From: an uncultured Myroides sp.
GTDB taxonomy: Bacteria; Bacteroidota; Bacteroidia; Flavobacteriales; Flavobacteriaceae
Assembly (NCBI GenBank): GCA_913777665.1
Contig: CAJYTF010000065.1
Coordinates: 1-47,073 of the forward strand
DNA: 47,073 bases
Direction of reading: 5' to 3'
The notes beneath the pieces are model-generated. The model made no database searches. It saw only the letters and a program-made list of their open reading frames with translations, and was not told the DNA's origin. Position 1 is the first letter of the stretch. Each line of letters begins with the position of its first letter. The translations under genes and the position numbers were made by a program. Of the stretch, positions 33,605 to 42,256 are shown piece by piece.

Positions 33605-34384
33605 ATGAAATACGTTTTACTTTTTCTTTTTTTAGGATTTTTTAATGCAAATGCCCAAAGTTATTTAGATTATTATTTTAAAGCGAACAACATTAACGGC
33701 GCCATTGTTATTTACAACGAGAATAAAGACGAATGGTTGTTTAGTACCGAAGTTGAACCTTTTTCTAATACGCCTGCAGCAGCTCATTTTCATTTATGGC
33801 AGGCGTTGGTTGGTTTAGAAGAAAAGGTTTTTAAGATTGATGTCAAGGAAAAATTGTTGTGGGATGGTGTTAAAAGATCTTTTTTTGATGAAAGAAAACC
33901 TGAATGGAATGTCGATACCAATTTAATTGATGCCATAAAAAATAAAAACGATTGGTATTTTGACCGATTACAGAATTACCTTCCACAAGAAAGCTATACG
34001 AGTAATATTAAAAAATCGACGTTCTTTAAAGATATAAAGAACAACGAATTGCAATATTTTTGGAACTATGCTGCGTTGACAAACCCAAATTCTATGATTT
34101 TGTTTTTAAAAGATTTGAAAGAAGGTAAACTGCCTTTCAACAAACAAAGTCAGCAGTTTGTGTACAACCAACTTTTAATAGATGAAAAACTAGCAATACA
34201 CACCGCAACTACTAATTATTTAGGTAAAAGAATTGATTGGACAGTGGGAGTTTATTTAAAGCAAAGCAAACCAATTTATTTTTCGTTAAGAACTTATACC
34301 TCTTTAGAATCACCTGAATTAGAAGATTACGAGAAAAGAAAAAACTTAATTATATCACAGATTTTTGATGTGTTGAATTATTAA
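33605..34384 (+). CDS. Class D beta-lactamase-like protein without catalytic residues
   Basis: The 259-residue secreted protein (signal peptide, cleavage near NANAQ) follows the OXA-type class D beta-lactamase pattern over most of its length: GAIVIYNENKDEWLF, ALVGLEEKVFKID, LLWDGV, and then FWNYAALTNPNSMILFLKDL with LPFNK. But the three active-site motifs are gone. STFK is AHFH at 60-63 (Ser to Ala60, Lys to His63), SxV is KND near 114-116, and no KTG precedes WTVGVYL. It should not hydrolyse beta-lactams by the usual serine mechanism. A binding or regulatory role, perhaps towards peptidoglycan, is conceivable but unproven. It is not a resistance gene by sequence. The frame is intact and has a promoter box and a strong terminator. 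Confidence 0.82.
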   Translation: MKYVLLFLFLGFFNANAQSYLDYYFKANNINGAIVIYNENKDEWLFSTEVEPFSNTPAAAHFHLWQALVGLEEKVFKIDVKEKLLWDGVKRSFFDERKPEWNVDTNLIDAIKNKNDWYFDRLQNYLPQESYTSNIKKSTFFKDIKNNELQYFWNYAALTNPNSMILFLKDLKEGKLPFNKQSQQFVYNQLLIDEKLAIHTATTNYLGKRIDWTVGVYLKQSKPIYFSLRTYTSLESPELEDYEKRKNLIISQIFDVLNY

Positions 34385-34386
34385 AC

Positions 34387-34422
34387 AAAAACTCCCGAAG
34401 TGAAAACTTCGGGAGTTTTTTT
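34387..34422. terminator. Strong bidirectional terminator
   Basis: AAAAACTCCCGAAGT (34387-34401), loop GAAA and ACTTCGGGAGTTTTT (34406-34420) give a perfect 15-base stem with T runs on both strands. It separates the convergent class D-like and CCC-motif genes. Confidence 0.95.
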
Positions 34423-34440
34423 ATTACATATATTTTACTA

Positions 34441-34842
34441 TTACTGTTGATTTTGCATTTGCTCAATCCATTGTTGTTGCATTTCTTGGATACCATCTAA
34501 ACCGTACATAGCAAATAAAACAATGTTAGCTATTAAGTAAATTACACTTAAAATTAATCCAATAATACATAGAATTCTACCTGTATTTAAATTAGAATAA
34601 TTATTGTAAGCACTTGGATTTTGTTGGTATAAAGCCATATCTTTTTTAGCTAAAACCATTCCAATAATACCGCAAATTAAACCAACGATACCATAACAAC
34701 AACATCCTAATATAGAAAGAATTCCTAATACTAATACAGCAGTTGCGTTTGGTAAATTGCTGGTCATAAAATTACCATTTCCGTTGTTAAAGTTAGAATT
34801 CTGGTAGTTTTGTGGTTCATTTGAGTTTTGATAATTTTCCAT
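34441..34842 (-). CDS. CCC-motif membrane protein
   Basis: The 133-residue protein has an Asn/Gln-rich N-terminus (first 30 residues), one membrane helix with three consecutive Cys in SILGCCCYGIVGLICG (about 44-59), and a second helix with CIIGLILSVIYLI. The C-terminus is Gln/Met-rich. It matches the Flavobacterial family named for the CCC motif; function is unknown. It lies nine bases after the DUF2752 gene on the same strand, an association common in Bacteroidota. Confidence 0.85.
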   Translation of the reverse strand: MENYQNSNEPQNYQNSNFNNGNGNFMTSNLPNATAVLVLGILSILGCCCYGIVGLICGIIGMVLAKKDMALYQQNPSAYNNYSNLNTGRILCIIGLILSVIYLIANIVLFAMYGLDGIQEMQQQWIEQMQNQQ

Positions 34843-34851
34843 AGATTTTTT

Positions 34852-35136
34852 TTAAATGTTAAAATTTATATGTTTGTAAATATAAGCAAATACCGTAATA
34901 ACTGCATTTAGTATCGCTAAAAAAATAATTATTTTATGATATTTTCTTTTTTTATCAACAAAATGCAAAAAAATAAAAGCAAATAAAAGAATAGTGGTAT
35001 AAATTGCCGGAAACATTTTAAATGCATCAACAAAATTTCCTTGCGATACCATATAAGCCGCACGCTGTGTACCGCAACCCATACATTCAACTCCAAAAAG
35101 TTTTTTGTTCATGCAAGGTAACATGTATTCTTCCAT
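34852..35136 (-). CDS. DUF2752 small membrane protein
   Basis: The 94-residue protein begins with the DUF2752 hallmark: paired Cys and a GCGTQRA segment (CMNKKLFGVECMGCGTQRAA), followed by two membrane helices. Function is unknown. It precedes the CCC-motif gene by nine bases, and together they make a small operon divergent from the 61-residue membrane protein gene. The Cys residues of both proteins might serve a shared metal or redox role, which is inference. Confidence 0.85.
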   Translation of the reverse strand: MEEYMLPCMNKKLFGVECMGCGTQRAAYMVSQGNFVDAFKMFPAIYTTILLFAFIFLHFVDKKRKYHKIIIFLAILNAVITVFAYIYKHINFNI

Positions 35137-35169
35137 AATTCTAATTTTTTATCGAATGTATAAATTTAT

Positions 35170-35177
35170 TAATTTTG
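35170..35177 (+). promoter_or_regulatory. Bacteroidota -7 box for the small protein/Smr operon
   Basis: TAATTTTG matches TAnnTTTG and lies 13 bases upstream of the ATG at 35191. No TTG is seen at the expected distance. Confidence 0.5.
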
Positions 35178-35190
35178 AAAAAAATATAAA

Positions 35191-35376
35191 ATGAAATTTC
35201 TTATATATATCGCGGTATTTGGTTTAATGTTTTGGGCGTTGGTTGAACAAACCAAATCTCAACCAAATATTTATATTCAAATAATTGCGGTGCTTGTTTT
35301 TTTCTTTTTAATGATGTATTTAATGAATAAAACGCCAAGTAATTCAAATAAAGATAATAATGAACAAGGAAATTAA
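35191..35376 (+). CDS. Small two-helix membrane protein
   Basis: The 61-residue protein has two membrane helices (about 3-18 and 27-45) and a hydrophilic Asn/Lys-rich tail. I do not recognise a family name. It overlaps the Smr-domain gene by 17 bases and has a -7 box just upstream, which supports it as a real gene. A comparable small protein is often found before DUF2027-Smr genes in Flavobacteria, so a partner role is possible. Confidence 0.75.
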   Translation: MKFLIYIAVFGLMFWALVEQTKSQPNIYIQIIAVLVFFFLMMYLMNKTPSNSNKDNNEQGN

Positions 35377-35923
35377 CATAGGTACTTTTGTTGAAGTTTT
35401 AGATGAAGATTTTAAAGGTAAAGTGGTTAAATTAATAGGAGGTGAAGCTGTTATTTTAACAAGCGATGGTTTTGAACTGATGTATCCTATTAAACAGTTG
35501 ATTTTAATTGGCGATGATTCAATTATAAAACAAGGATCAAGTTACGGAGCAATAGAATCAGCAAAAACTCAAAAGGTCACAATAAATCATCATAAAGTAA
35601 ATACCGAAAAAAAATCGAAAAAAGATGAAATTGTTTTAGAAGTTGATCTTCATATCGAAAAATTAGTCAAGAATTTCAAACACATGAACAATTTTGATAT
35701 TTTAAACATTCAGGTTGATACGGCTCGCGGTCAATTAGAATTTGCCATTAAAAACCGAATTCCTAAACTTGTTTTTATACACGGAATGGGCGAGGGCGTT
35801 TTAAAATCGGAACTGGAATATTTATTAGGCAGATATCCCGAAATTTCTTTTAAAGATGCCAACTACCGCAAATATGGTTTAGGTGCAACAGAAGTATATA
35901 TAAAACAAAATCCGAATAATTAA
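35360..35923 (+). CDS. DUF2027/Smr-domain protein
   Basis: The 187-residue protein has an N-terminal beta-rich domain (residues 5-60, GTFVEVLDEDFKGKVVKL) typical of DUF2027 and a C-terminal Smr domain: DLHIEKL near 95-101, and HGMGEGVLKSEL near 139-150 with the glycine-rich loop. Smr domains act as nucleases or nucleic-acid binders, often in mismatch-repair or ribosome-rescue contexts (MutS2, SmrB). The role here is not determined. The stop codon lies in the stem of a terminator shared with the facing lipoprotein gene. Confidence 0.92.
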   Translation: MNKEINIGTFVEVLDEDFKGKVVKLIGGEAVILTSDGFELMYPIKQLILIGDDSIIKQGSSYGAIESAKTQKVTINHHKVNTEKKSKKDEIVLEVDLHIEKLVKNFKHMNNFDILNIQVDTARGQLEFAIKNRIPKLVFIHGMGEGVLKSELEYLLGRYPEISFKDANYRKYGLGATEVYIKQNPNN

Positions 35924-35936
35924 ATTCGGATTTTGT
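35905..35936. terminator. Bidirectional terminator overlapping the Smr stop codon
   Basis: ACAAAATCCGAA (35905-35916) and TTCGGATTTTGT (35925-35936) form a 12-base stem with an 8-base loop containing the stop codon. It separates the convergent Smr and lipoprotein genes. Confidence 0.88.
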
Positions 35937-35943
35937 TGTCTTT

Positions 35944-36876
35944 CTAAAGATCATAAACTCCTAAATTTCGATCTGATATACTAAACGTAGTTTCATCATT
36001 TCTAAATTGGGCTTGTATCAATTTTAAATTATGTCTGTAACCCGTTACTGTACCTGCGGTATTTGTAACTGCAGTGGTTTCTATCTGCAAAGATCCGTTG
36101 GTTACCTCCCAAGTTTCTTTTATTGGTTTGTTTGGTAGCTCACATGCACTATCAGTTGTAAAAGGCTCTTTATAAATTAAATAACTTAATAAGTTAGTTT
36201 CATTTAAAGTTATTGTTTGGACTTGGTTGCTTGTTGGAAAAACAAAATCTTCGGGTAATTGTATCTGAATAATTTCTGTACTTGTTTTTCCTACTAATCC
36301 ATTTTCACAAATATCAAAACCATTTGTAATGTTAAAGTTCATTTTACTGCTGTCGTAAATATAAGAACCATAAGGAAGGGTTGCATATTTAATCTCTGAC
36401 GTACCGTTTGAAAGCGTAATATTTTCGAAATTAATGGTGTACGTATAGTTAACATTTACAGCCGTTTCGGTAACAACAGGTGTAATTATTCTTGTATAAA
36501 ATATTCTTCCACCTGGTGATGAGGTGTATTCCGATGTAACTTTTGGGTTCGCCGGTGCCAGTAAAGAACAAATAGCATTTGCTGCTATGGTTGCATCGTA
36601 CGTACGGTAGTAAATTTTTGTAGTAGGTGAAGTTGCTAATTCTTGTTTGGTGTTTAAAGGAGCCGCAGGATTTAACATAGATCCCGAAATACTGTCTCGC
36701 GTATCAGAAAAATCAACCAACAACAATTCGGTATCGTTAATTTTAAAATACAATTGATTATCCGGACATTTCTGAATTTGTTTTCCGTCAAAATTCAATT
36801 TTTCAAAAACCAAATCGCCGTCATCACAAGCAGTTAAACTTGTGGCTATCAATAACAAGCCAATTATTTTTTTCAT
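35944..36876 (-). CDS. Uncharacterised lipoprotein
   Basis: I recognise no domain. The product (310 residues from the chosen start) has a lipoprotein signal MKKIIGLLLIATSLTAC with lipidated Cys17. An upstream ATG adding MYP is less likely because the signal should begin with basic residues. The mature part is rich in Thr, Ser and Asn with alternating beta-strand character, for example INFENITLSNGTSEIKYA. It contains four or five other Cys, so disulphides are possible in the periplasm. It is likely anchored in the outer membrane. A TATTTTTG box lies upstream. Confidence 0.85.
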   Translation of the reverse strand: MKKIIGLLLIATSLTACDDGDLVFEKLNFDGKQIQKCPDNQLYFKINDTELLLVDFSDTRDSISGSMLNPAAPLNTKQELATSPTTKIYYRTYDATIAANAICSLLAPANPKVTSEYTSSPGGRIFYTRIITPVVTETAVNVNYTYTINFENITLSNGTSEIKYATLPYGSYIYDSSKMNFNITNGFDICENGLVGKTSTEIIQIQLPEDFVFPTSNQVQTITLNETNLLSYLIYKEPFTTDSACELPNKPIKETWEVTNGSLQIETTAVTNTAGTVTGYRHNLKLIQAQFRNDETTFSISDRNLGVYDL

Positions 36877-36894
36877 AGGATACAAACTTTGCTA

Positions 36895-36902
36895 CAAAAA
36901 TA
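36895..36902 (-). promoter_or_regulatory. Bacteroidota -7 box for the lipoprotein gene
   Basis: TATTTTTG on the minus strand fits TAnnTTTG and lies about 18 bases before the start. The nearest TTG is 13 bases away, shorter than usual. Confidence 0.45.
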
Positions 36903-36923
36903 ACTTTTTTATAACCAAAATAG

Positions 36924-36951
36924 TTGATATTGCTTCAAATTTTTATATTTG
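36924..36951 (+). promoter_or_regulatory. Complete Bacteroidota promoter for the sugar transporter gene
   Basis: TTG (36924-36926), 17 bases, then TATATTTG (36944-36951) fits the Bacteroidota sigma-ABfr consensus TTG-N17-23-TAnnTTTG, 19 bases before the ATG. This is one of the best promoter matches in the window. Confidence 0.75.
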
Positions 36952-36970
36952 ATATTTAATTCCATTTTGT

Positions 36971-38593
36971 ATGAATCATACTGTAAAAACCAATTATCCG
37001 GCATTATATACCCTAATTGTAGTCTTCTTTTTTTGGGGATTTATAGCTGCGGGAAACAATATTTTTATTCCTTTTTGTAAAGATTATTTTCATTTAGACC
37101 AGTTTCAGTCGCAATTGATTGATTTTGCTTTTTACACAGCTTATTACATTGGCGCATTGATTTTGTTTGCGTTGAGTAATGTTAAAGGAAAAGATTTGGT
37201 TACCTATTGGGGATACAAACGCAGTATTGTGTACGGTTTGTTGTTTTCTACAGTTGGTGCTGCGGCTATGATTTTAGCGGTTGAAGCCAATGTATATTAC
37301 GGAATGTTGCTTGGATTTTTTGCCGTTGCTTTAGGATTTTCATTACAACAAACAGCTGCAAATCCGTTTGCAATTTTATTGGGCGATGAAAAAACAGGAG
37401 CAAGCCGAGTAAATTTGGGCGGTGGAATTAATTCGTTAGGTACAACAATTGGTCCGTTGGTAGTTGCTTTTGCTTTGTTTGGAACTACTGCCGCTGTAAG
37501 TGATAACCAGATAAAATCGTTGAGTTTAGATAAAGTGGTATTGCTGTACGTTTGTGTAGGCTTATTGTTTGTAGGTGCTGCGGCATTGTTCCATTTTTCT
37601 AAGAAATTACCCGAAGGAAAAAGTATCGAACCCATAGAAAAAGCTCCCAAAGCATTAAATATATTGGTATTAATGACTGTTTTGTTAATGATCTGTTTCA
37701 GTTTTGTTTTTTCTACTTATAGAGAAACGACAGAAATAGTGAACAAAATTGAAATTGAAAATACTCGTGTTATGTGGCTTTCCGTTGCTTTTGCTGTTAT
37801 TTTAGGCGGATTGCTTTTTGCGTATAATAGTGCAAAAGTAAAACCAGAAGGTTGGGGAGCCATGAAATATCCGCAATTAGTTTTGGGAATGCTGGCAATA
37901 TTCATGTATGTTGGAGTAGAAGTGGGGATTGGAAGTAACTTGGGCGAACTATTAAAATCGGAAGAATTTGGTGGATTAACTTCTTCACAAATAGCACCTT
38001 ACATTTCTATGTATTGGGGCAGTATGATGATTGGTCGTTGGGCAGGAGCCGTAAGTGCATTCAATTTATCAAGAAACAAACAACTGCTTTTAACCATAAT
38101 TCTTCCAATAATTGCCTTTGGAATTATTATAACAGCAAATATTTTAGCCGAATATGATATGCAGTATTTCTATGCGTTTATCGGCTGCGTAATATTACAA
38201 ATTGCTTTAATAATTCTAACCAAAAATACACCTGCCAAAACATTATTGGTTTTTAGTTTATTCGGAATTATTGCCTTAATTGTTGGTTTAAATACTACAG
38301 GAAAAACAGCAATTTATGCCTTTCTATGTGGTGGATTGGCGTGCAGCATTATGTGGCCGGCAATTTATAATTTAAGTTTAATGGGCTTAGGAAAATACAC
38401 CGCACAAGGATCTGCATTTTTAGTCATGATGATTTTAGGTGGAGGAATTATTCCGCCAATTCAAGGAAAAATCGCCGATATTATTGGTATTCATTCATCG
38501 TATATCGTATCGTTGGTATGTTTTATTTATCTATTGATTTTTGCTTTTGTGGTGATAAGAATTTTAAAAAAGCAGAATATTGTAATTGAATAA
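36971..38593 (+). CDS. FucP-type MFS sugar transporter
   Basis: The 540-residue protein is a major facilitator with 12 or more membrane helices. It opens with a FucP-family pattern ([44 protein letters not shown]) and has the conserved [17 protein letters not shown] and, in the second half, [15 protein letters not shown]. It therefore probably imports a hexose or fucose by proton symport. It is about 100 residues longer than E. coli FucP owing to a central loop and extra helices. The beta-barrel protein gene follows after eight bases, so they form an operon. Confidence 0.92.
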   Translation: MNHTVKTNYPALYTLIVVFFFWGFIAAGNNIFIPFCKDYFHLDQFQSQLIDFAFYTAYYIGALILFALSNVKGKDLVTYWGYKRSIVYGLLFSTVGAAAMILAVEANVYYGMLLGFFAVALGFSLQQTAANPFAILLGDEKTGASRVNLGGGINSLGTTIGPLVVAFALFGTTAAVSDNQIKSLSLDKVVLLYVCVGLLFVGAAALFHFSKKLPEGKSIEPIEKAPKALNILVLMTVLLMICFSFVFSTYRETTEIVNKIEIENTRVMWLSVAFAVILGGLLFAYNSAKVKPEGWGAMKYPQLVLGMLAIFMYVGVEVGIGSNLGELLKSEEFGGLTSSQIAPYISMYWGSMMIGRWAGAVSAFNLSRNKQLLLTIILPIIAFGIIITANILAEYDMQYFYAFIGCVILQIALIILTKNTPAKTLLVFSLFGIIALIVGLNTTGKTAIYAFLCGGLACSIMWPAIYNLSLMGLGKYTAQGSAFLVMMILGGGIIPPIQGKIADIIGIHSSYIVSLVCFIYLLIFAFVVIRILKKQNIVIE

Positions 38594-38601
38594 TAAAATT
38601 T

Positions 38602-39270
38602 ATGAAAAAAATTTATTTAGTTGTTTTAGTAGTATTGTTGGGCATAAATACGTTCGCTCAAGACACTAAAGGAAAAACATTTTTAACTTTTGATTTGGCT
38701 CCGTTAGTTGTACCTCCAAGCAGAATTTCAATCGGAGTTTCGCATCAAATCACAGAAAATGTATTTGTTGGTGCCGAAGTTGGTAAATCTTTTTCTGAAT
38801 CATGGGGAAGAGTAAACGAAAAAACCGAAAATTATAATTTGTTTCAATACAGATTGGAATTAGGTTATGTTTTAACACCAGAAAAAAAATATGTTCATCA
38901 TTATCTTTCTACTGATTTTATTGGTGTAAATCATAAAGAAACATTGTTCGATAGCAGTTATATTGTGAACAATAATCAAGAAAACGAACAAAGATATACC
39001 TACAGTAGAATTGATTATCACAGAACAAAGTTTGCCTTTAATTTTAATTACGGAATACGTTTCTTTTTTGGTCATTCAAGAAGGTTAGGTGTAGATCCAA
39101 AGATTGGATTAGGTGTTAACAATGTAAAAGTCGATTTTTCTAACGCAAGAAATTTAAAAGAAGCCGATAGAGAGCGAGATATTTTTGGTTTCCCGGGGCG
39201 TTATAGTTTAGCAGGTAAAGAATCTACAGTGAATATAAATTTCCAAATTAGATTTTTCTATAATTTTTAA
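38602..39270 (+). CDS. Outer-membrane beta-barrel protein
   Basis: The 222-residue protein has a signal peptide (MKKIYLVVLVVLLGINTFAQ) and a mature region of alternating strands: ISIGVSHQITENVFVGAEVGKSF, YRLELGYVLTPEKKY, FAFNFNYGIRFFFG, with a final IRFFYNF. It resembles porin-like outer-membrane proteins. Function is unknown; the transporter gene just upstream suggests a role connected with uptake, which is inference. It ends in a clear terminator. Confidence 0.83.
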   Translation: MKKIYLVVLVVLLGINTFAQDTKGKTFLTFDLAPLVVPPSRISIGVSHQITENVFVGAEVGKSFSESWGRVNEKTENYNLFQYRLELGYVLTPEKKYVHHYLSTDFIGVNHKETLFDSSYIVNNNQENEQRYTYSRIDYHRTKFAFNFNYGIRFFFGHSRRLGVDPKIGLGVNNVKVDFSNARNLKEADRERDIFGFPGRYSLAGKESTVNINFQIRFFYNF

Positions 39271-39290
39271 AATAGAAATATTTGTTTATA

Positions 39291-39326
39291 AATCGCATTG
39301 TAAATTAACAATGCGATTGTTTTTTG
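39291..39326 (+). terminator. Terminator after the beta-barrel gene
   Basis: AATCGCATTGT (39291-39301), loop AAATTA and ACAATGCGATT (39308-39318) form an 11-base stem with a T run behind. It is followed closely by the putative promoter of the EamA/RarD gene. Confidence 0.9.
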
Positions 39327-39349
39327 TACCCAAATCTAAACTACATTTG
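39324..39349 (+). promoter_or_regulatory. Putative promoter of the EamA/RarD gene
   Basis: TTG at 39324-39326 and TACATTTG at 39342-39349 are separated by 15 bases, slightly short of the usual 17-23. The box lies 16 bases before the ATG at 39366. Confidence 0.5.
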
Positions 39350-39365
39350 CGTTTTTATTTGTGCA

Positions 39366-40265
39366 ATGCAAAATTTTAAATATTACATAAGTGCTTTTAT
39401 AGCGTTTATGTTGTGGGGTTTTTTCAGTTTGGCTTTAAAACCTATTTCTTACGTACCGTCATTCGATATTTTGTTTTACAGAATTTCCTTTTCGGCAATT
39501 ATCATTATTTGTTTTACATTGTTTTTCAGACGAAAAATTTTTCTGAAAGATATTTATACTTTTAAAAATCTACCGCAAAAAGAAAAACGAAAAGGATTGT
39601 ACTTAACATTAACCGGTGGTGTTTTGTTGGGTATCAATTGGTTTTTGTTCATATTTGTGGTTAATCAAATAAATGTGCAATCGGCATCCTTTGCTTATTT
39701 GGTCTGCCCAATTATAACTACATTTCTGGCTAATATCATACTAAAAGAGAAACTACAAAAAGTACAATGGATTGCCATTTTAATCAGTTTTATTGGTTGT
39801 TTAATTTGCTTTATTAGTAATTCAAACAATCTGTTTTTTGCTTTGGTAGTTGCCTTTACGTATGCTTTCTATTTAATTTCGCAGCGATCGAACATCTATT
39901 TTGATAAATTAAACATACTAACAGTTCAAATTATACTCATATTTATTTTATCGCTACCGTATTATTTTGTAAATGGTTTTAGTATTCCGGCAAATCCATC
40001 ATTTTACATATATATTTTTGCCATAGCAACTTTATTTACGTTGGTACCTTTATACATGAATTTGTACGCATTGAAAGGAGCTCCGGCATCAAATGTAGGC
40101 GTTATGCTGTATATAAATCCGCTAATTGCGTTTATGCTGGCAATCTTTTATTATAAAGAACATATAAATACTTTACAATTTGTATCATATTTCTTAATTT
40201 TGCTATCGGTTTTTATTTTTAACTACCGCATTTTAACTAATCTAACTAAGAAAATTATAAAATAA
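39366..40265 (+). CDS. EamA-family transporter, RarD-like
   Basis: This 299-residue protein has about ten membrane helices arranged as two EamA repeats, with RarD-type features: the start MQNFKYYISAFIAFMLWGFF, LGINWFLFIFVVNQINVQSASFAYLV near the end of the first half and VGVMLYINPLIAFMLAIF near the end. Start was moved to the ATG at 39366; a further upstream Met would add 14 residues and overlap the putative -7 box. RarD proteins were first described as chloramphenicol-resistance permeases, but the real substrate is unknown. The stop is adjacent to the start of the cysteine desulfurase gene. Confidence 0.9.
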   Translation: MQNFKYYISAFIAFMLWGFFSLALKPISYVPSFDILFYRISFSAIIIICFTLFFRRKIFLKDIYTFKNLPQKEKRKGLYLTLTGGVLLGINWFLFIFVVNQINVQSASFAYLVCPIITTFLANIILKEKLQKVQWIAILISFIGCLICFISNSNNLFFALVVAFTYAFYLISQRSNIYFDKLNILTVQIILIFILSLPYYFVNGFSIPANPSFYIYIFAIATLFTLVPLYMNLYALKGAPASNVGVMLYINPLIAFMLAIFYYKEHINTLQFVSYFLILLSVFIFNYRILTNLTKKIIK

Positions 40266-41390
40266 ATGAACCAAATATATCTTGATAATGCCGCTACCAC
40301 ATCTGTTCGACCAGAAGTAGTGCAAGAGATGATAAAAATTTTAACGAACGATTTCGGAAATCCGTCATCAACCTATTCAATTGGTCGTCACACAAAGGCA
40401 TTGATCGAAGCATCTCGTAAAACAATTGCCAAACAGTTTAATGTAACGGCAAGCGAGATTATTTTTACATCGTGCGGAACCGAAGGAAACAACTGGATTA
40501 TTCGTTCATCGGTACGCGATTTGGGTATAAAAAGAATCATTACAACCCGAATGGAGCACCATTGTACCTTGTATTCTATCAAAGAAATGGAGAAAGAATA
40601 TGGTACAAAAATCGATTATGTGAATGTTTTACCAAACAGCGAAATAGATTTTAACCATTTAGAAGAGTTGTTGAAAGATTCGCAGCCTACCTTAATTAGT
40701 TTGATGCATGTGAACAACGAAGTTGGAACGGTTTTAGATTTAAAGAAAGTAGCCGATTTAGCGCAACAATACAATGCCTTGTTTCATTCAGATACGGTTC
40801 AATCTGTAGGAAAAGTTGAGATTCCTTTAGATGAAATTCCTGTAGATTTTATTGTAGCTTCGGCTCATAAATTTCACGGACCAAAAGGAGCAGGATTTGT
40901 TTTTATCCGCAAGAAAAACGTGTTAAAACCATTAATCGTTGGAGGCGAGCAAGAAAAAGGGATGCGTGCCGGTACCGAAGCGCCTCATCAGGTTGTTGGT
41001 ATGGCTAAAGCATTAGAATTATCGTACCAGGATTTAAATAAAGACCGTATAAAAATTACCGAATTACGTGATTACTGTAAAGCAAAGTTGCAAGAAACTT
41101 TTAACGAGGTACAGTTTAATGGAAATGGATCAACTTTTTACAATGTATTAAACATTCGTTTACCTTTTTCACCAGAGAAAGCTGCAATGATGTTGTTTCA
41201 GTTAGATATGAAAGGAATTGCCGTTTCACGCGGTAGTGCCTGTCAATCGGGAAGCCAAAAACCATCGCATGTTTTAGCGGAGTTTTTAGATGAGGTTGAG
41301 ATTAAAAAACCAAGTTTACGTTTATCGTTCGGTCATGAAAACACAAAAGAAGAAATTGATTACTTAATTGATGTTTTAAAAGGGATATAA
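40266..41390 (+). CDS. Cysteine desulfurase family protein (NifS/IscS-like)
   Basis: The 374-residue fold-type I PLP enzyme begins IYLDNAATT and has CGTEGNNW, HVNNEVGT, the PLP lysine in ASAHKFHGPKGAGF and the active loop SRGSACQSGS with the persulfide-forming Cys. It would release sulfur from cysteine for Fe-S clusters, thiamine or tRNA thiolation. No iscU, sufE or other Fe-S genes are next to it, so its partner is open. It starts directly after the EamA/RarD stop, so they are cotranscribed. Confidence 0.92.
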   Translation: MNQIYLDNAATTSVRPEVVQEMIKILTNDFGNPSSTYSIGRHTKALIEASRKTIAKQFNVTASEIIFTSCGTEGNNWIIRSSVRDLGIKRIITTRMEHHCTLYSIKEMEKEYGTKIDYVNVLPNSEIDFNHLEELLKDSQPTLISLMHVNNEVGTVLDLKKVADLAQQYNALFHSDTVQSVGKVEIPLDEIPVDFIVASAHKFHGPKGAGFVFIRKKNVLKPLIVGGEQEKGMRAGTEAPHQVVGMAKALELSYQDLNKDRIKITELRDYCKAKLQETFNEVQFNGNGSTFYNVLNIRLPFSPEKAAMMLFQLDMKGIAVSRGSACQSGSQKPSHVLAEFLDEVEIKKPSLRLSFGHENTKEEIDYLIDVLKGI

Positions 41391-41420
41391 AAAAGCCTCA
41401 GATTTTTCTGAGGCTTTTTC
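41391..41420. terminator. Bidirectional terminator between convergent genes
   Basis: AAAAGCCTCAG (41391-41401), loop ATTTTT and CTGAGGCTTTT (41408-41418) form an 11-base stem with A and T runs on both sides. It lies between the cysteine desulfurase and ZIP genes. Confidence 0.93.
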
Positions 41421-41422
41421 TT

Positions 41423-42256
41423 TTATACAAAAAAGCCAAAAGCAATTCCTATAATTATTGCTAATAGCTTAGCTAAATTAAATTTGTGTCCTTCGCTGCT
41501 TTCAAATATTATGGTGGATGATATATGAAACAAGATACCTATCACAAACGCCGAAATCGGCACATAATAATCAATTAAGAACGATAAGTTTGCTGATAAA
41601 TAAGTTCCAAGCGGAGTCATTAATGCAAATACGATCATAAACATAAAAACGAATTTTTTGTTTAATTCTGCCTGTAAAAAGAACAACGTTAATATAATTG
41701 CAATAGGGAAATGATGTATGGCAATTGCCCATGCTAAATGCGTGTGCTGACTAACGGGCATTCCTTCAAATAATGCATGTAAACACAAACTTGCGAACAA
41801 AAGCCAAGGCATCGATGTCATTTTTTCATGTACGTGTACGTGACCGTGTTCTGCACCTTTAGAGAAATATTCTAAAATAATCTGAAAAACAATTCCTAAC
41901 ATAATAAACAACCCGATTTGCTTCATAGCATCGTGGTCGTGATTATGCTGATTTGAATTATCTGTTTCGGTATGATTGTGATCATTGTGACTTGTGTGAT
42001 CATGACTATGATCGTCGTGTTCATGTATGTGATTATGCGAACTGTTATTGCTTTCAACAATTGTTGTTTCTACATGATTTCCTTCAATAACATACGCATA
42101 AACTTCGGGCAACAAATGCGAAACCGTCATTGTCAACAAAAAAGAACCGCTGAATGCCAACAACAGTTTTATGGTTTTCTTTTTGGCTGGTTTTACAATA
42201 ATTGCTAAAAAGTATCCTAATACAACAGCTAAAAAGGGTAATAAATATGTTTCCAT
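41423..42256 (-). CDS. ZIP-family metal transporter
   Basis: The 277-residue protein has about eight membrane helices and the ZIP signature residues: LCLHALFEGMPVS in helix 4 and AIHHFPIAIILTLF in helix 5 form the metal site, preceded by HGHVHVHEK. The loop after helix 3 is strongly His-rich (about 15 His in residues 74-110), a probable zinc or metal sensor/binding loop. ZIP proteins import zinc, iron or manganese into the cytoplasm. It overlaps the upstream methyltransferase gene by one base. Confidence 0.9.
   Translation of the reverse strand: METYLLPFLAVVLGYFLAIIVKPAKKKTIKLLLAFSGSFLLTMTVSHLLPEVYAYVIEGNHVETTIVESNNSSHNHIHEHDDHSHDHTSHNDHNHTETDNSNQHNHDHDAMKQIGLFIMLGIVFQIILEYFSKGAEHGHVHVHEKMTSMPWLLFASLCLHALFEGMPVSQHTHLAWAIAIHHFPIAIILTLFFLQAELNKKFVFMFMIVFALMTPLGTYLSANLSFLIDYYVPISAFVIGILFHISSTIIFESSEGHKFNLAKLLAIIIGIAFGFFV

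Noticed and set aside
33605..34384. Beta-lactam resistance gene
   Set aside because: The class D fold is recognisable but the catalytic Ser and Lys are replaced, so resistance through hydrolysis is not supported.
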